Below the pieces are notes generated by a model. It was given only the letters and a program-made list of their open reading frames with translations, was not told where the DNA came from and searched no databases. The position numbers were made by a program, and so were the translations under genes. DNA of 64,000 bases from contig CAVQHY010000004.1 in assembly GCA_963712465.1 (NCBI GenBank), forward strand, positions 620,001 to 684,000. Reading direction: 5' to 3'. The stretch comes from CAVQHY01 sp963712465 (GTDB lineage: Bacteria; Actinomycetota; Thermoleophilia; Gaiellales; Gaiellaceae). The stretch's first letter is position 1, and the number at the start of each line of letters is the position of its first letter. Of this stretch, positions 17,139 through 25,723 are shown piece after piece.

Positions 17139-17612
17139 CTAGCGGGAGCGGCGCAGGAAGAGCGCGCCGGCGCTCGCCGCGAACAGCGAGCCGAAGATCG
17201 CGAGCTCGGCGAGCCACCACGATCCCATGTGATGCGCGGTCGCCCGGCACGACCAGGCGAGAACGAGGCCGATGCCCGCCGCGCCCAGCGACGCGAACAT
17301 GGCCGTGCGCCCGTGGCGCGTGATCGCCGCGAACGCGGCCCCCGCAAGCGCGAGGAAGAAGCCGGTCGCGACGAGATCTGCCCACAGCGGCGGCGTCACG
17401 TTCTCGGCCGGCGCGGGCTCGAAGCCGATCAGGACGACCATCGTCACGACCCAGGCGAGCGCGACAAACCGAGGCAGCCAGGCGGCGGCGACCGATCGCA
17501 GCCTCCGTGGGGCCGGAGGCGGCGAGAAGGCGGGCGCATCCCAGAGGCGCTCGAGCTCCTCGACGCTCCGCGCGTCAGTGCCGGGGGCGAGCCGGTCGGT
17601 GACGACGACCAC
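17139..17612 (-). CDS. Four-TM membrane protein of unknown function
   Basis: The 157-aa protein has a cytoplasmic Pro-rich N-terminus and four TMs (about 46-64, 80-98, 103-122, 132-150). A short loop holds SCRATAHHMGSWW, with paired histidines and a cysteine that could bind metal or heme; this is only a guess. It lies 13 nt upstream of the FAD oxidoreductase and may be its membrane partner. No family recognised. Confidence 0.65.
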   Translation of the reverse strand: MVVVTDRLAPGTDARSVEELERLWDAPAFSPPPAPRRLRSVAAAWLPRFVALAWVVTMVVLIGFEPAPAENVTPPLWADLVATGFFLALAGAAFAAITRHGRTAMFASLGAAGIGLVLAWSCRATAHHMGSWWLAELAIFGSLFAASAGALFLRRSR

Positions 17613-17621
17613 GTTCAGAGC

Positions 17622-17756
17622 TTAGCGCCGCCGCGCGAGGAACGCGGCGGCTGCGTACTCGTGCTCGACCAGACGGCCCGAGTAGACCGCCGCTGTGAGG
17701 GCAGAGTGGTCGTGCACGCGCAGGTCGCGTGTGAAGAGGACGACGGCGGTCCTCAC
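17622..17756 (-). pseudogene. Photolyase-like N-terminal remnant (44-aa frame)
   Basis: The frame starts at a GTG that overlaps the TGA of the site-2 protease gene (GTGA) and reads RTAVVLFTRDLRVHDHSALTAA. That closely resembles the first residues of DNA photolyase/cryptochrome proteins (strand, FTRDLRVHD, helix). After about 23 residues it changes to an unrelated tail and stops. The rest of a photolyase, normally about 450 aa, is absent. It is probably a deletion remnant still positioned for coupled translation. Confidence 0.5.
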
Positions 17757-18877
17757 CGGCGCCGGCCGGGCGACCGCAGCTCGAAGGCGCGGGCGACGTC
17801 GGTCATCGAGAGCAGGCCGACGACCATCCCGCCTTGCATCACGAGCCCCCGCTTCAGGTCGGACTCGGAGAGCGTTGCGGCCGCGTCCGCGATCGCGTCG
17901 TCCGGGCCCACGATCGGCACCTGGTCGAGGGGAATCATGCAGTCGCGTACGGTGCGTTTCCTCCAGCCGTCCTCCGGGGCCTGCGACACGCGCTGGAAGG
18001 GTAGGAGGCCGACGACGACCCCACCGTCGACCACCGGGTACGTCGCGAACTGCTGATTCCAGCCGAGCCGGTCCGCCAGCTCACCGAGCGTCATGCGGCC
18101 GTCCGCGGTCACGGGCTGACCCACCATCAGGTCGCGGACACGAAGACCCTCGAGTGCACCGCGCGTCCGGCCGAACCGGTCCTCGGCTCCCGCCGCCTGG
18201 AGGAGGAACCAGCCGATGAAGGCGAGCCAGACTCCGCCGAACACCCCGCCGCCCCGGTAGACGAAGAGCCCGATGCCCGCCACGATGAAGAGGTAGCCGA
18301 AGCCCTTCCCGACGAGCGCGGCGACGTGCGTCGCCCAGGAGAAGCTGCCCTTGACTCGCCACAGCGCCGAGCGGAGGATGCGCCCACCGTCGAGCGGCAA
18401 GGCCGGGAGCAGGTTGAACACGAGCAGGGAGAGGTTGATGTAGCCGAGCCAGGCGGTCACGCCGTCGACGACCTCCGGCAGCGGCACCAGTAGTCCGGTG
18501 AGCGCGAACACCACGCCGAGGGCGAGCGAGACGAGCGGCCCGGCGATCGCGATCCGAAACTCGGCGCCCGCCGACGGGAACATGCCGCGGAACTTCGCCA
18601 CGCCGCCGAAGAGCCAGAGCGTGATCCCCTCGATCTGCATTCCCTCGCGCCGGGCGACGAGCGCATGGCCGAGCTCGTGCGCGAGCAACGAGGCGAAGAA
18701 GAGGCCGGAGGCGGCAAGCGCCATCGCGATGTACGTGCCGTCGGCGTAGCCGGGGTTCTGGTCGGGAAAGACCGCGCGTGCGAGCGTCCACGTGATCAGG
18801 GCGAACACGATCAGCCACGTCCAGTTGACACCGAACGGAATGCCGGCGATCCGGCCGATCGTGATGCTGTCGCGCAC
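17753..18877 (-). CDS. Site-2 protease family zinc metalloprotease with CBS domains
   Basis: The 374-aa membrane protein has the M50 catalytic motif HELGHALVARREG (zinc-binding HExxH, about residue 66) and the third ligand in NLLPALPLDGGRIL (about 157). The C-terminal third (from about 245) consists of two CBS-type repeats (VRDLMVGQPVTADGRM and VRDCMIPLDQVPIVGPDDAI), as in SpoIVFB-like and Rip3-like proteases where CBS domains may sense nucleotides. Such proteases cut membrane-bound regulators. It follows the 88-aa gene by 6 nt, so the two are probably co-transcribed. Confidence 0.93.
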   Translation of the reverse strand: MRDSITIGRIAGIPFGVNWTWLIVFALITWTLARAVFPDQNPGYADGTYIAMALAASGLFFASLLAHELGHALVARREGMQIEGITLWLFGGVAKFRGMFPSAGAEFRIAIAGPLVSLALGVVFALTGLLVPLPEVVDGVTAWLGYINLSLLVFNLLPALPLDGGRILRSALWRVKGSFSWATHVAALVGKGFGYLFIVAGIGLFVYRGGGVFGGVWLAFIGWFLLQAAGAEDRFGRTRGALEGLRVRDLMVGQPVTADGRMTLGELADRLGWNQQFATYPVVDGGVVVGLLPFQRVSQAPEDGWRKRTVRDCMIPLDQVPIVGPDDAIADAAATLSESDLKRGLVMQGGMVVGLLSMTDVARAFELRSPGRRR

Positions 18878-18883
18878 GGCGGG

Positions 18884-19150
18884 CTACTGCTTGTCGCGCG
18901 GGCCGCGGGCCTCGTCGCGCGCGTTGCGGACCGCCTCCGCGGCGGCCTTGCTGACGAGAGCGGCCCGCGACTTGACCGCCTCGGCGACGGCAGGTGCCTG
19001 CCCCTTGACGGCGTTGGTCACGGTCGGCCCGTGCTTCGTGGCCTGCGTCTTCGCGTTCTCGAGGAGCTGTCGCTTCTGGTCGGCGGGGATGCGATCCCAT
19101 GTCCGCTTCGCCTTCATCGCCGCGACGAACGCGAGCTTCCAGCCGGGCAT
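18884..19150 (-). CDS. 88-aa Lys/Ala-rich hypothetical protein
   Basis: The frame starts 1 nt after the stop of the DsbA-like gene (TGA, one base, ATG) and ends 6 nt before the site-2 protease gene, so it is an internal operon member. The product begins MPGWKLAFVAAMKAKRTWDR and then is a highly helical, Lys/Ala-rich sequence with many charged residues and no cysteine or TM. A DNA- or membrane-surface-binding helix bundle is possible. I recognise no family. Confidence 0.65.
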   Translation of the reverse strand: MPGWKLAFVAAMKAKRTWDRIPADQKRQLLENAKTQATKHGPTVTNAVKGQAPAVAEAVKSRAALVSKAAAEAVRNARDEARGPRDKQ

Positions 19151-19151
19151 G

Positions 19152-19757
19152 TCAGTCGGCCTCCGCGAGCCGGGCGTAGGCCTGCTCGAACAGATCGTGC
19201 GGCTGGGCACCCATCACGAGCATCCGGTGGTCGAGGACGAAGGCGGGGATCGCGTTGATGCCGTGCATGTTCGCTTCGCGTGTAGACGTCTCGACCCGCT
19301 CGGCGTAGCGGCCCTCGTCGAGTGCGGCCTTCGCCTCCGTACGGTCGAGGCCCGCTTCGGCGACGAGGTCGAGGAGCGTCTCCTCGTCGCCGATGTTCCG
19401 CGCCTCGGACCAGTAGGCGTCCATCAGGCGCGTGTGCACAGCCTCGTGCAGCCCGTGGTCACGCGCGAGCTCGGTCACCTCGAGCGCCTTCCTGGAGTTG
19501 GGCACGACGTCGGGGTGGGGGTTGTACGTGCGGCCGGCCTCCTCGACCATGCGCCGTACGTGCTCGATCGAGTCCGGCCCGTAGCGGGCAATCAGCTGCG
19601 TGCGCGGAATCCCCTCCGCCGGGTACTCCGGATGGAGATCGAAGGGCGCCCACTCGACCTCGGCGCCGAACCGGCGCTCGATCCACTCGGCCCGCTCGTG
19701 GCCGACGTAGCAGTACGGTCATATGTAGTCGCTCCAGATCAGAACCGAGTGCTCCAC
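19152..19757 (-). CDS. DsbA/FrnE-like thiol oxidoreductase with in-frame TGA: candidate selenoprotein
   Basis: Read through one TGA, the frame from GTG 19757 gives a 201-aa DsbA/FrnE-like protein of normal family length. It starts VEHSVLIWSDYI-TGA-PYCYVGHERA and then reads FGAEVEWAPFDLHPEYP, a helical insert, and the cis-Pro region GINAIPAFVLDHRMLVMGAQ. In homologues the motif is SDxxCPxCY, so the TGA (19719-19721, codon 13) replaces the first, nucleophilic Cys, and Cys16 remains. This U-x-x-C arrangement is what a selenocysteine DsbA would show. Against a simple error, the preceding Ile codon is ATA, rare here. Without readthrough, only a start near 19550 gives a product, lacking the active site. 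It leads an operon with the 88-aa gene and the site-2 protease. Confidence 0.75.
19687..19705 (-). promoter_or_regulatory. Possible SECIS hairpin downstream of the in-frame TGA
   Basis: Starting 13 nt after the UGA in the mRNA, a 6-bp stem UCGGCC/GGCCGA closes a 7-nt loop ACGAGCG. The loop is 19 nt from the UGA, inside the range of bacterial SECIS elements, and contains guanines as expected. GC-rich DNA forms such stems easily, so this is supportive but not decisive. Confidence 0.35.
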
Positions 19758-19766
19758 CACACACCT

Positions 19767-19772
19767 AGCGTA
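19767..19772 (-). promoter_or_regulatory. -10 hexamer TACGCT for the DsbA-like gene
   Basis: TACGCT on the minus strand ends 9 nt before the GTG at 19757. The same 9-nt spacing is found before valS, mreB, mreC, tig and the 49605 gene. It supports the start codon upstream of the in-frame TGA. Confidence 0.4.
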
Positions 19773-19852
19773 CCCCTCGGAGCACCGCTCGAGTCTTCGC
19801 CCACACGCGCCTCGCGAGTCTCACCTGCGGGGAAGCGTCCAGGGTGAGGCGG

Positions 19853-19858
19853 TACGCT
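19853..19858 (+). promoter_or_regulatory. -10 hexamer TACGCT for pheA
   Basis: TACGCT ends 6 nt before the ATG at 19865, compatible with a leaderless transcript. This fits the lack of a ribosome-binding site for pheA. Confidence 0.4.
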
Positions 19859-19864
19859 GGCCCG

Positions 19865-20791
19865 ATGACGCGTGTCGCCTTCCTCGGCCCTCCGGGGACG
19901 TTCACGGAGGAGGCGTTGCTCGCCGAGGCCGACCTCGCCGCGGGCGAGCTCGTCGAGCGAGCGTCGATCCCGGGGGTGATCGCCGCGGTCGAGAGCGGCG
20001 ACGCCGCGCTGGGCGTCGTGCCGATCGAGAACTCGATCGAGGGCTCGATCGACGTGACGCTCGACATTCTCGCCTTCGAGTCCGACCTGCTGATCCAGCG
20101 CGAGATGGTCCGGCCGGTGGCGTTGAACCTGCTCGCGCGGCGCGGCACGCGGCTGCGCGACGTCCAGACCGTCGTCTCGCTCCCGTACGCGACCGCACAG
20201 TGCCGCGCGTGGCTCGCGAGCAATCTGCCCAAGGCGGAGCTCGTTGCAGCGAACTCGACCGCGGGAGCGGTGGAGCGTGCAGCGCGCTCGCGGGCGAAGG
20301 GCGTCGCAGCGATCGGCACGCGCCTCGCCGCGGAGCTCTACGGCCTCGCCGTCCTCGCCGAGGACGTCGAGGATCATCCCGACAACGCCACCCGCTTCGT
20401 GTTGATCGGTCGCGGCATCCCGGCTCCGACCGGCCACGACAAGACGTCGATCGTCATCTTCCAACGCGAGAACCGGCCGGGCTCGCTGATCTCGATCCTC
20501 CAGGAGTTCGCGGCGCGCCGGATCAACCTCGTCCGCCTCGAGTCGAGGCCGACGAAGAAGAGTCTCGGCGAGTACTGCTTCATCGTCGACGCCGAGGGTC
20601 ACGTCGCCGACGAGGTGCTCGCCGACGCCCTGCGCAACCTCGCCGTCAAGCAGGCCCGGGTGAAGTTCCTCGGCTCGTACCCCGCAGCCGGAGACGACGG
20701 GGCTCCGCGACGGCGGGCGGCCGGCAAAGCCTGGCGGGACGCCTCTGCCTGGATCGAGGCGATCCGGGGCGAGGTCCGAGCGGACCCTTAG
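19865..20791 (+). CDS. pheA: Prephenate dehydratase
   Basis: The 308-aa enzyme converts prephenate to phenylpyruvate in phenylalanine synthesis. The catalytic PDT domain occupies about residues 1-180, starting VAFLGPPGTFTEEALL and including VPIENSIEGSI and the catalytic Thr-Arg-Phe in NATRFVLIG. An ACT regulatory domain follows (about 190-265) with the ESRP motif (RLESRPTKKSLGEYCF), which binds phenylalanine for feedback inhibition. There is no chorismate mutase domain, as is usual in actinobacteria. The ATG at 19865 is chosen over a GTG at 19844 because it directly precedes the conserved first strand. Confidence 0.95.
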   Translation: MTRVAFLGPPGTFTEEALLAEADLAAGELVERASIPGVIAAVESGDAALGVVPIENSIEGSIDVTLDILAFESDLLIQREMVRPVALNLLARRGTRLRDVQTVVSLPYATAQCRAWLASNLPKAELVAANSTAGAVERAARSRAKGVAAIGTRLAAELYGLAVLAEDVEDHPDNATRFVLIGRGIPAPTGHDKTSIVIFQRENRPGSLISILQEFAARRINLVRLESRPTKKSLGEYCFIVDAEGHVADEVLADALRNLAVKQARVKFLGSYPAAGDDGAPRRRAAGKAWRDASAWIEAIRGEVRADP

Positions 20792-20951
20792 ACGTCTTCG
20801 AGCCAGATCTTGGGGACGACGCCGGCGAGCGAGCCCCACGTATCGAACTTCCCGTTCGTCACCTTCACCGGCTTCGTGCTCGGGGCCTGACCGCGCTATG
20901 CGGCGCGGGGCGATCATCATACGAGGGTGGGGTCGGAGCGACTCCGTCCGG

Positions 20952-21992
20952 TCAGGCGACGGGCGGGGAGAGCGAGTACGCGAGGTAGGCGACCCAGCCC
21001 TCGCCGGACTCCCACGCCCTGGCGGCGACCTCGCAGTCGTTGCAGCCGAAGCCGCCCTCCCAGGCGTGGAACATGACGGACGAGCGCCATTCGTCCCCGC
21101 GCTTCGCTGCCTCCCACCGCCGCTTGAGCCCACCGCTCGGCTCGAGGCAGTAGGACTCGCCGGAATCGGAGAACCGCTCGCGGCCGAGCGCGACCTGCGC
21201 CCAGCCGTCCAACCCGTGCGCCGAGCCGTGGGCCAGCTCCGCGTCGGCGCCCGCGCTCGCGGCGGCCAGCAGCATGACGGAGAGCTCGGGGCTCGTCGGG
21301 TGCCCGGAGCCCTGCCAGCGCACCCCCGCGCGCTCGCGCTCGCGGACCTGGCGTGTGCCGGTGGCGGGGTGCTTCAGTCGCATCAGGTCGAGCACGCGGA
21401 TCGTCGTGCCGTCGCGGGCCAGCACGGCCACCTCGCGAAACTCGGGCTCGGGCCCGACCGAGACGACGAGCTTGGGCTCCTTGACGAAGTACGCCCCGGG
21501 CCCGCGCGGCTCGTGTTGCGACACGGTGGCGTGGCACTCGACCCGGTCCGGGAGAAACGTCCAGTCGTAGCCCACCGTGACGAGGGGATCGGTGTAGCCG
21601 TCACGGAGATCGACCTCGAATGCGGCCTTGACCGCCGAGCCCTCCTCGCGCAGGCCGAGCTCGCGGCAACGGGCGACACCGAAGCCGTCGTTCGTCGCCG
21701 CGTCGGCCTTGCCGGTCAGGTCCCACTTCCAAAGCCCGCGGATGAGGAGGTGGAGGCCGAACTGCCCGATGCCGCCGCTGCGCGGGTCGTTCAGCTGGTT
21801 CGGGTCGTTCCCGTTGACGTCGTCCACGATCCAGACGCCCTGGGTCGACCGGACCCGCGCGACGTACCCGGGACCGGCCTGTCCCGACGCATCCCGGTGG
21901 ATCTCCTTGAAGATCGTGTGCTCGCCGTCGCCGTTGCGAACCAGCACGTGGTGGGCGTCGTTCTCCACGATCCGGGCGAAAGACGCCCCCAT
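20952..21992 (-). CDS. Hypothetical protein, beta-rich, 346 aa
   Basis: The sequence is soluble, rich in Trp and Tyr, and alternates in a way typical of a large beta-sandwich (for example WIVDDVNGNDPNQLNDPRSG, TVGYDWTFLPDRVECHATVS). It has no signal peptide or TM. Single cysteines near the end (FGCNDCEV) could bind metal. I recognise no family; carbohydrate-related folds look similar but no catalytic motif is clear. It is followed 6 nt upstream on the map by the K+ channel gene in the same direction, so the K+ channel is its downstream neighbour only if both share a promoter near 22436. Confidence 0.6.
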   Translation of the reverse strand: MGASFARIVENDAHHVLVRNGDGEHTIFKEIHRDASGQAGPGYVARVRSTQGVWIVDDVNGNDPNQLNDPRSGGIGQFGLHLLIRGLWKWDLTGKADAATNDGFGVARCRELGLREEGSAVKAAFEVDLRDGYTDPLVTVGYDWTFLPDRVECHATVSQHEPRGPGAYFVKEPKLVVSVGPEPEFREVAVLARDGTTIRVLDLMRLKHPATGTRQVRERERAGVRWQGSGHPTSPELSVMLLAAASAGADAELAHGSAHGLDGWAQVALGRERFSDSGESYCLEPSGGLKRRWEAAKRGDEWRSSVMFHAWEGGFGCNDCEVAARAWESGEGWVAYLAYSLSPPVA

Positions 21993-21998
21993 CGTGTC

Positions 21999-22436
21999 CT
22001 ACCTGCGCTCGAGGCGATCCAACCTCGTCTTGATGCCTTCGAGGAGCCCGACGATCTCGGCCCGGGCCTCCTCGTCGCGCGCCACATCGCGCTCTGACGC
22101 AGCGACCGTGCGCTTGAAGAAGAGCGCCGATGCGATCAGGCTCGTCAGCACCGGGACGAGGCCGATCGTGAGCACGATGAACATCGCGGCGACGCTTCGC
22201 CCTGCCGCCGTCTGGGGCACGATGTCGCCGTAGCCGACGGTAGCGACCGTGACGACCGCCCACCAGAGCGCTCGGCCGTACGACGTGAAGACCTCGGGCT
22301 CGACGAGGCGCTCGGCCAGGGCGGCTATGAACATGAGCGCGAGATAGACACCCACGACCGTGCCGACCGCCCGTCGGACGGTCAACCGGCCCCAGAACTG
22401 CTCCTGCCGCGCCGCCCTTCGTTCTTCACCACGCAT
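21999..22436 (-). CDS. Two-TM potassium channel family protein
   Basis: The 145-aa product has an Arg-rich N-terminus, TM1 (about 24-44), the pore and selectivity filter VATVGYGDIVPQ (about residue 68), TM2 (about 85-108) and a charged C-terminal helix (EIVGLLEGIKTRLDRLERR) that probably drives tetramer assembly. It is the same architecture as the protein of 6365-6817 but is not nearly identical. It is co-oriented with the 346-aa gene, whose start lies 6 nt after this gene's stop. Confidence 0.9.
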   Translation of the reverse strand: MRGEERRAARQEQFWGRLTVRRAVGTVVGVYLALMFIAALAERLVEPEVFTSYGRALWWAVVTVATVGYGDIVPQTAAGRSVAAMFIVLTIGLVPVLTSLIASALFFKRTVAASERDVARDEEARAEIVGLLEGIKTRLDRLERR

Positions 22437-22498
22437 CGTCGAGAAGTTCGGACGCGCGCGCCGAACCCTCCGTTCGCCCTGCCACTCGGGGGCGTGCT

Positions 22499-23183
22499 TC
22501 AGGTCGAGTCCGGCTGCGGTGTGAGGGTCGGGTAGATCATTCGCGAGGGTCGCTCGACGTCGAAAGCGCCGTCTCGCTGGGCCGCGCCGATCACATGGGC
22601 GTAGCGGGCGAGCCGCTTGCCCTGGTAACGGGCGACCGCGAGCGCACGCTCGTCCGGCCCGCTGACGCTGTGGCCACTCACGAATGACGCGCCGTAGGGA
22701 TTGCCACCGGCGTTGAATACTTCGTGCACGGTGTAGCCCACCGGCACGATCACCATGCCCCAGTGATACAGCGTGTTGTTGAGCGCAAGGATTGTGGACT
22801 CCTGACCGCCGTGAGCGTTCTGGGCTGACGTGAACGACGTCGCGACCTTGTCCGCGAGCTTGCCGTCCTGCCACAGCTGTCCCGCCTGGTCGATGAACTG
22901 CTTGAGCTGCGCCGCAACGTTCCCGAACCTGGTCGGCGTTCCGAACGCAACGCCGTCGCACCACTCGAGGTCGTCTAACGTCGCGACCGGAACCTGCGTC
23001 GTCTCGGAACGGTGTCGGCCCCAGTGCTGATGCTGCGAGATGACCAGCTCCGAGAACAGCTCCTCCACCTGCCGCAGCCGGACTTCGGCGCCCGCCTCCT
23101 CAGCGCCCTCGGCAACGAGCCTTCGCGAGCCGGTAGACGTTCCCGGTCGCCGAGTAGTAGATCACCGCCACACGAGCTTCCAC
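22499..23183 (-). pseudogene. WrbA-type NAD(P)H:quinone oxidoreductase, +1 frameshift
   Basis: From GTG 23183 (an in-frame ATG lies at 23204) the frame gives the flavodoxin FMN loop VAVIYYSATGNVYRLAKA, then hits a stop. Skipping one base (23116, after the Ala codon GCT) restores VAEGAEEAGAEVRLRQVEEL and the rest of WrbA: GVAFGTPTRFGNVAAQLKQF, TSFTSAQNAHGGQESTI and the family C-terminus. WrbA reduces quinones by two electrons with FMN and protects from oxidative stress. The product would be about 227 aa, normal for the family. It could be a pseudogene or a sequencing error. Neighbour NDH-2 shows similar +1 breaks. Confidence 0.75.
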
Positions 23184-23313
23184 ACAGCCCCCCTCGTCGC
23201 GCATGGTCGAAAATTCTCATGTCGTGTCTACCCCATTTGACGCGCCAGAGCAAAGGCCGCCGCGGCGAGAATCCCCCAGCGAGCTCCCAGCGACCATGCG
23301 GACGGGTGGGGGG

Positions 23314-24657
23314 ATGAGTGAGACGAGGGTGCACCGTGTGGTTGTCGTCGGCGGCGGCTTCGGCGGGCTGCAGGCCACGCTGAAGCTGAGGCGGGCGCCG
23401 GTTGAGGTGACGCTTGTCGACCGGCGGAACTTCCATCTCTTTCAACCGCTCACCTATCAGGTTGCAACGGGAGCGCTATCGCCCGGCGAGATCGCCTATC
23501 CGCTGCGGGCGATCTTCAAGCGGCATGCCAACGTCCGGGTGCTGATGGCCGAGGTCGCAGACTTCGACCTCGAGCGACGCGAGCTGCAGCTCCGGCCGAT
23601 CGGAGGAGTCCCAGCACCTGGCGCGATCCCCTACGACACGCTGATCGTGGCCGGCGGCTCGCGCTACTCGTACTTCGGCCACGACGACTGGAGCGAGCAC
23701 GCCGCCGAGGTAAAGTCGCTCGAGAGCGCGCTCGGCGTGCGCAGCCGCCTCCTCAGCGCCTTCGAGGCGGCCGAGGTCGAGCCCGACCCCGAGCTGCGCG
23801 CCGCCTTGCTCACCTTCGTGGTCGTGGGCGCCGGGCCCGACCGGTGTCGAGATGGCCGGCCAGATCGCCGAGCTGGCCCGCGACACGCTGCGCCGCGACT
23901 TCCGCCAGATCGACCCGCGCACAGGCCGGATCCTCCTTGTCGAGGCGGCCGATCGAGTGCTGACGACCTTCCCGCGTTCGCTCTCGGCGAAGGCCGCGCG
24001 ATCGCTGCAAAGGCTTGGCGTGACAGTGCTTACGAGCCGTACGGTGATCGGCGTCGACGCCGAGGGCGCGACGATCGACGACGGCAGCGACAAGCCAGAG
24101 CGTCTCCCCAGCCGCACCGTCATCTGGGCCGCCGGAGTCACCGCCTCCGGGCCTCGCCTCGAGACTCAGCGAGCTGACCGGAGCCGAATGCGACCGCGCG
24201 GGACGCGTGACCGTCGAGCCGGATCTCACGCTCCCGGGGCATCCCGAGGTCTTCGCGCTCGGCGACATGGTCCGGGTGCGCGACCCCGGCGGGCGCTCCC
24301 GTGATCCTTCCGGGGGTCGCGCCGGTCGCCATGCAGCAGGGCCGCTACGCGGCCAAGGTCGTGCGAGCTCGGCTGCGCAGCCGCGACGCGCCGTCCTTCC
24401 GCTACCGCGACAAGGGGAACCTCGCCACCATCGGCCGCGCCGCCGCCGTCGCCGACGTCAAGGGACTGAAGCTCAGCGGCTTCATCGCCTGGATCACCTG
24501 GCTTGTCGTCCACCTCTGGTATCTCATCGGCTTCCAGAACCGCGTTCTCGTCCTCATCCGCTGGTCATTCAGCTTCGCCACGCACGGCCGTGGCGCACGA
24601 CTGATCACCGAGTCGGGATCGGACTCCAGACCGATCGAGTCTCGGACGCAGCGATAG
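23314..24657 (+). CDS. ndh: Type II NADH:quinone oxidoreductase, three +1 frameshifts
   Basis: NDH-2 oxidises NADH and passes electrons to quinone without pumping protons. The sequence has the FAD motif VVVGGGFGGLQATLKL, RRNFHLFQPLTYQVATGAL, the NADH motif GAGPTGVEMAGQI, the AAGVTASG and LGDMVRVRD segments, PGVAPVAMQQGRYAA and the amphipathic C-terminal anchor HLWYLIGFQNR. To read it, one base must be skipped at 23839 (after CCC), 24152 (after GGG) and 24294 (after GGG). After correction the product is about 446 aa, normal for NDH-2. Each skip follows a CCC or GGG codon whose +1 neighbour (CCG, GGC) encodes the same residue. It is either recoded, a pseudogene or affected by sequence error. 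Confidence 0.8.
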
Positions 24658-24713
24658 AGCAGATGCGCGAGCCCGCTCGCGCAGTCTGGTCGAAGGACGG
24701 CCTCTGGGTCCGC

Positions 24714-24947
24714 TTACGACCCGTTTTTCGCGGCCCGCACCTCCGCGACCCGGATGACCTCGTCCCAGCGACCCTTGCCGAATAGACCTGCCTTGTTGCG
24801 GCCTTCCAGCGCGAGATCGCGGATCTTCCCCTCGTACTCGGGATCGTGCGTGTTGTACGCGGCATCCGTCAGCAGCCGGGCGGCCTGCTTGTCGTGGCCG
24901 GCCGCGAGCTCCCGGCGGGCCTCTTCGATCAGTTCAGTGACAGTCAT
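24714..24947 (-). CDS. 77-aa helical hypothetical protein
   Basis: A GGAGG lies 6-7 nt before the ATG. The product begins MTVTELIEEARRELAAGHDK and forms amphipathic helices with a TPR-like rhythm (AARLLTDAAYNTHDPEYEGK). It is soluble, lacks cysteine and has no family I recognise. It stands alone between ndh (convergent) and the two-component system. Confidence 0.65.
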   Translation of the reverse strand: MTVTELIEEARRELAAGHDKQAARLLTDAAYNTHDPEYEGKIRDLALEGRNKAGLFGKGRWDEVIRVAEVRAAKNGS

Positions 24948-25027
24948 CGAAACCTCCTCTCGGTGGCTTCGATCAGTGTGAAACGCGTGCTCTCAACGCA
25001 GGCTCAACACGCACGTGGCACACGTTC

Positions 25028-25723
25028 CTAGCTCGTAGGGGCGGCGGAATCGGCGAACCGGTAGCCGACAGCCGATTCCGTGAGGAGATACCGCGGGTGC
25101 GCCGGATCGGTCTCGATCTTCCGCCGGAGCCTCGAGACGTAGACATGCACGTAGTGCAGCTCGGTCTGGTAGGCGAGACCCCACACCTCCCGCAGGATGA
25201 CGCGATGGGTCAGGAGCCTGCCCGGGTTCTGGGCGAAGAGCGCGAGGAGCTTGAACTCGCGTGGTGTGAGCGACACGAGCTCGCCGCCCCGGGACACCAT
25301 GTGCTGGTCGAGGTCGATCCGCAGCTGACCGATCTCGACTACCGGCCCGCCGGGCGAGCTCGCCCGGCGGAGCGCTGCTCGAAGTCGGGCGAGGAGCTCG
25401 TTCACGCTGAATGGCTTGGTCACGTAGTCGTCGGCGCCTGCATCGAGAGCGTCGACCTTCTCGGACTCCTCCCCGACGACGGAGAGGAGGAGGATCGGGA
25501 TCTGCGTCCAGGCGCGGAGCTCGCGGCAGACGTCGATCCCGCTTCGGTCCGGCAGCATCAGGTCGAGGATGATCGCATCGGGGATTCTGAGTGCGGCCTG
25601 GGCGAGCGCCCGCTCTCCGGTGGGCGCGGTGTCGACCTCGTAGCCGGCGCCGCGCAGGATTGTCTCGAGTGCGCTGAGGATCTCGGGCTCGTCGTCGACG
25701 GCGAGGATCCGCGCAGCGCTCAT
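25028..25723 (-). CDS. OmpR-family response regulator, KdpE-like
   Basis: The 231-aa protein has a receiver domain with the acidic pocket (VDDE), phospho-acceptor Asp in AIILDLMLPDRSG (about residue 55), the switch Ser (LLLSV) and the Lys of DYVTKPF. A winged-helix DNA-binding domain follows (LTPREFKLLALFAQNPGRLL, RRKIETDPAHPRYLLT). Sequence and the partner kinase type match KdpE, which controls high-affinity K+ uptake. No kdpFABC genes are in the window. Its ATG overlaps the end of... the kinase stop codon (ATGA-type overlap), so the pair is coupled. Confidence 0.9.
   Translation of the reverse strand: MSAARILAVDDEPEILSALETILRGAGYEVDTAPTGERALAQAALRIPDAIILDLMLPDRSGIDVCRELRAWTQIPILLLSVVGEESEKVDALDAGADDYVTKPFSVNELLARLRAALRRASSPGGPVVEIGQLRIDLDQHMVSRGGELVSLTPREFKLLALFAQNPGRLLTHRVILREVWGLAYQTELHYVHVYVSRLRRKIETDPAHPRYLLTESAVGYRFADSAAPTS

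Noticed and set aside
20788..20868. 26-codon minus frame ending GVVPKIWLEDV downstream of pheA
   Set aside because: Too short and without a family, ribosome-binding site or clear start. It may be the end of a lost gene, but this cannot be supported.
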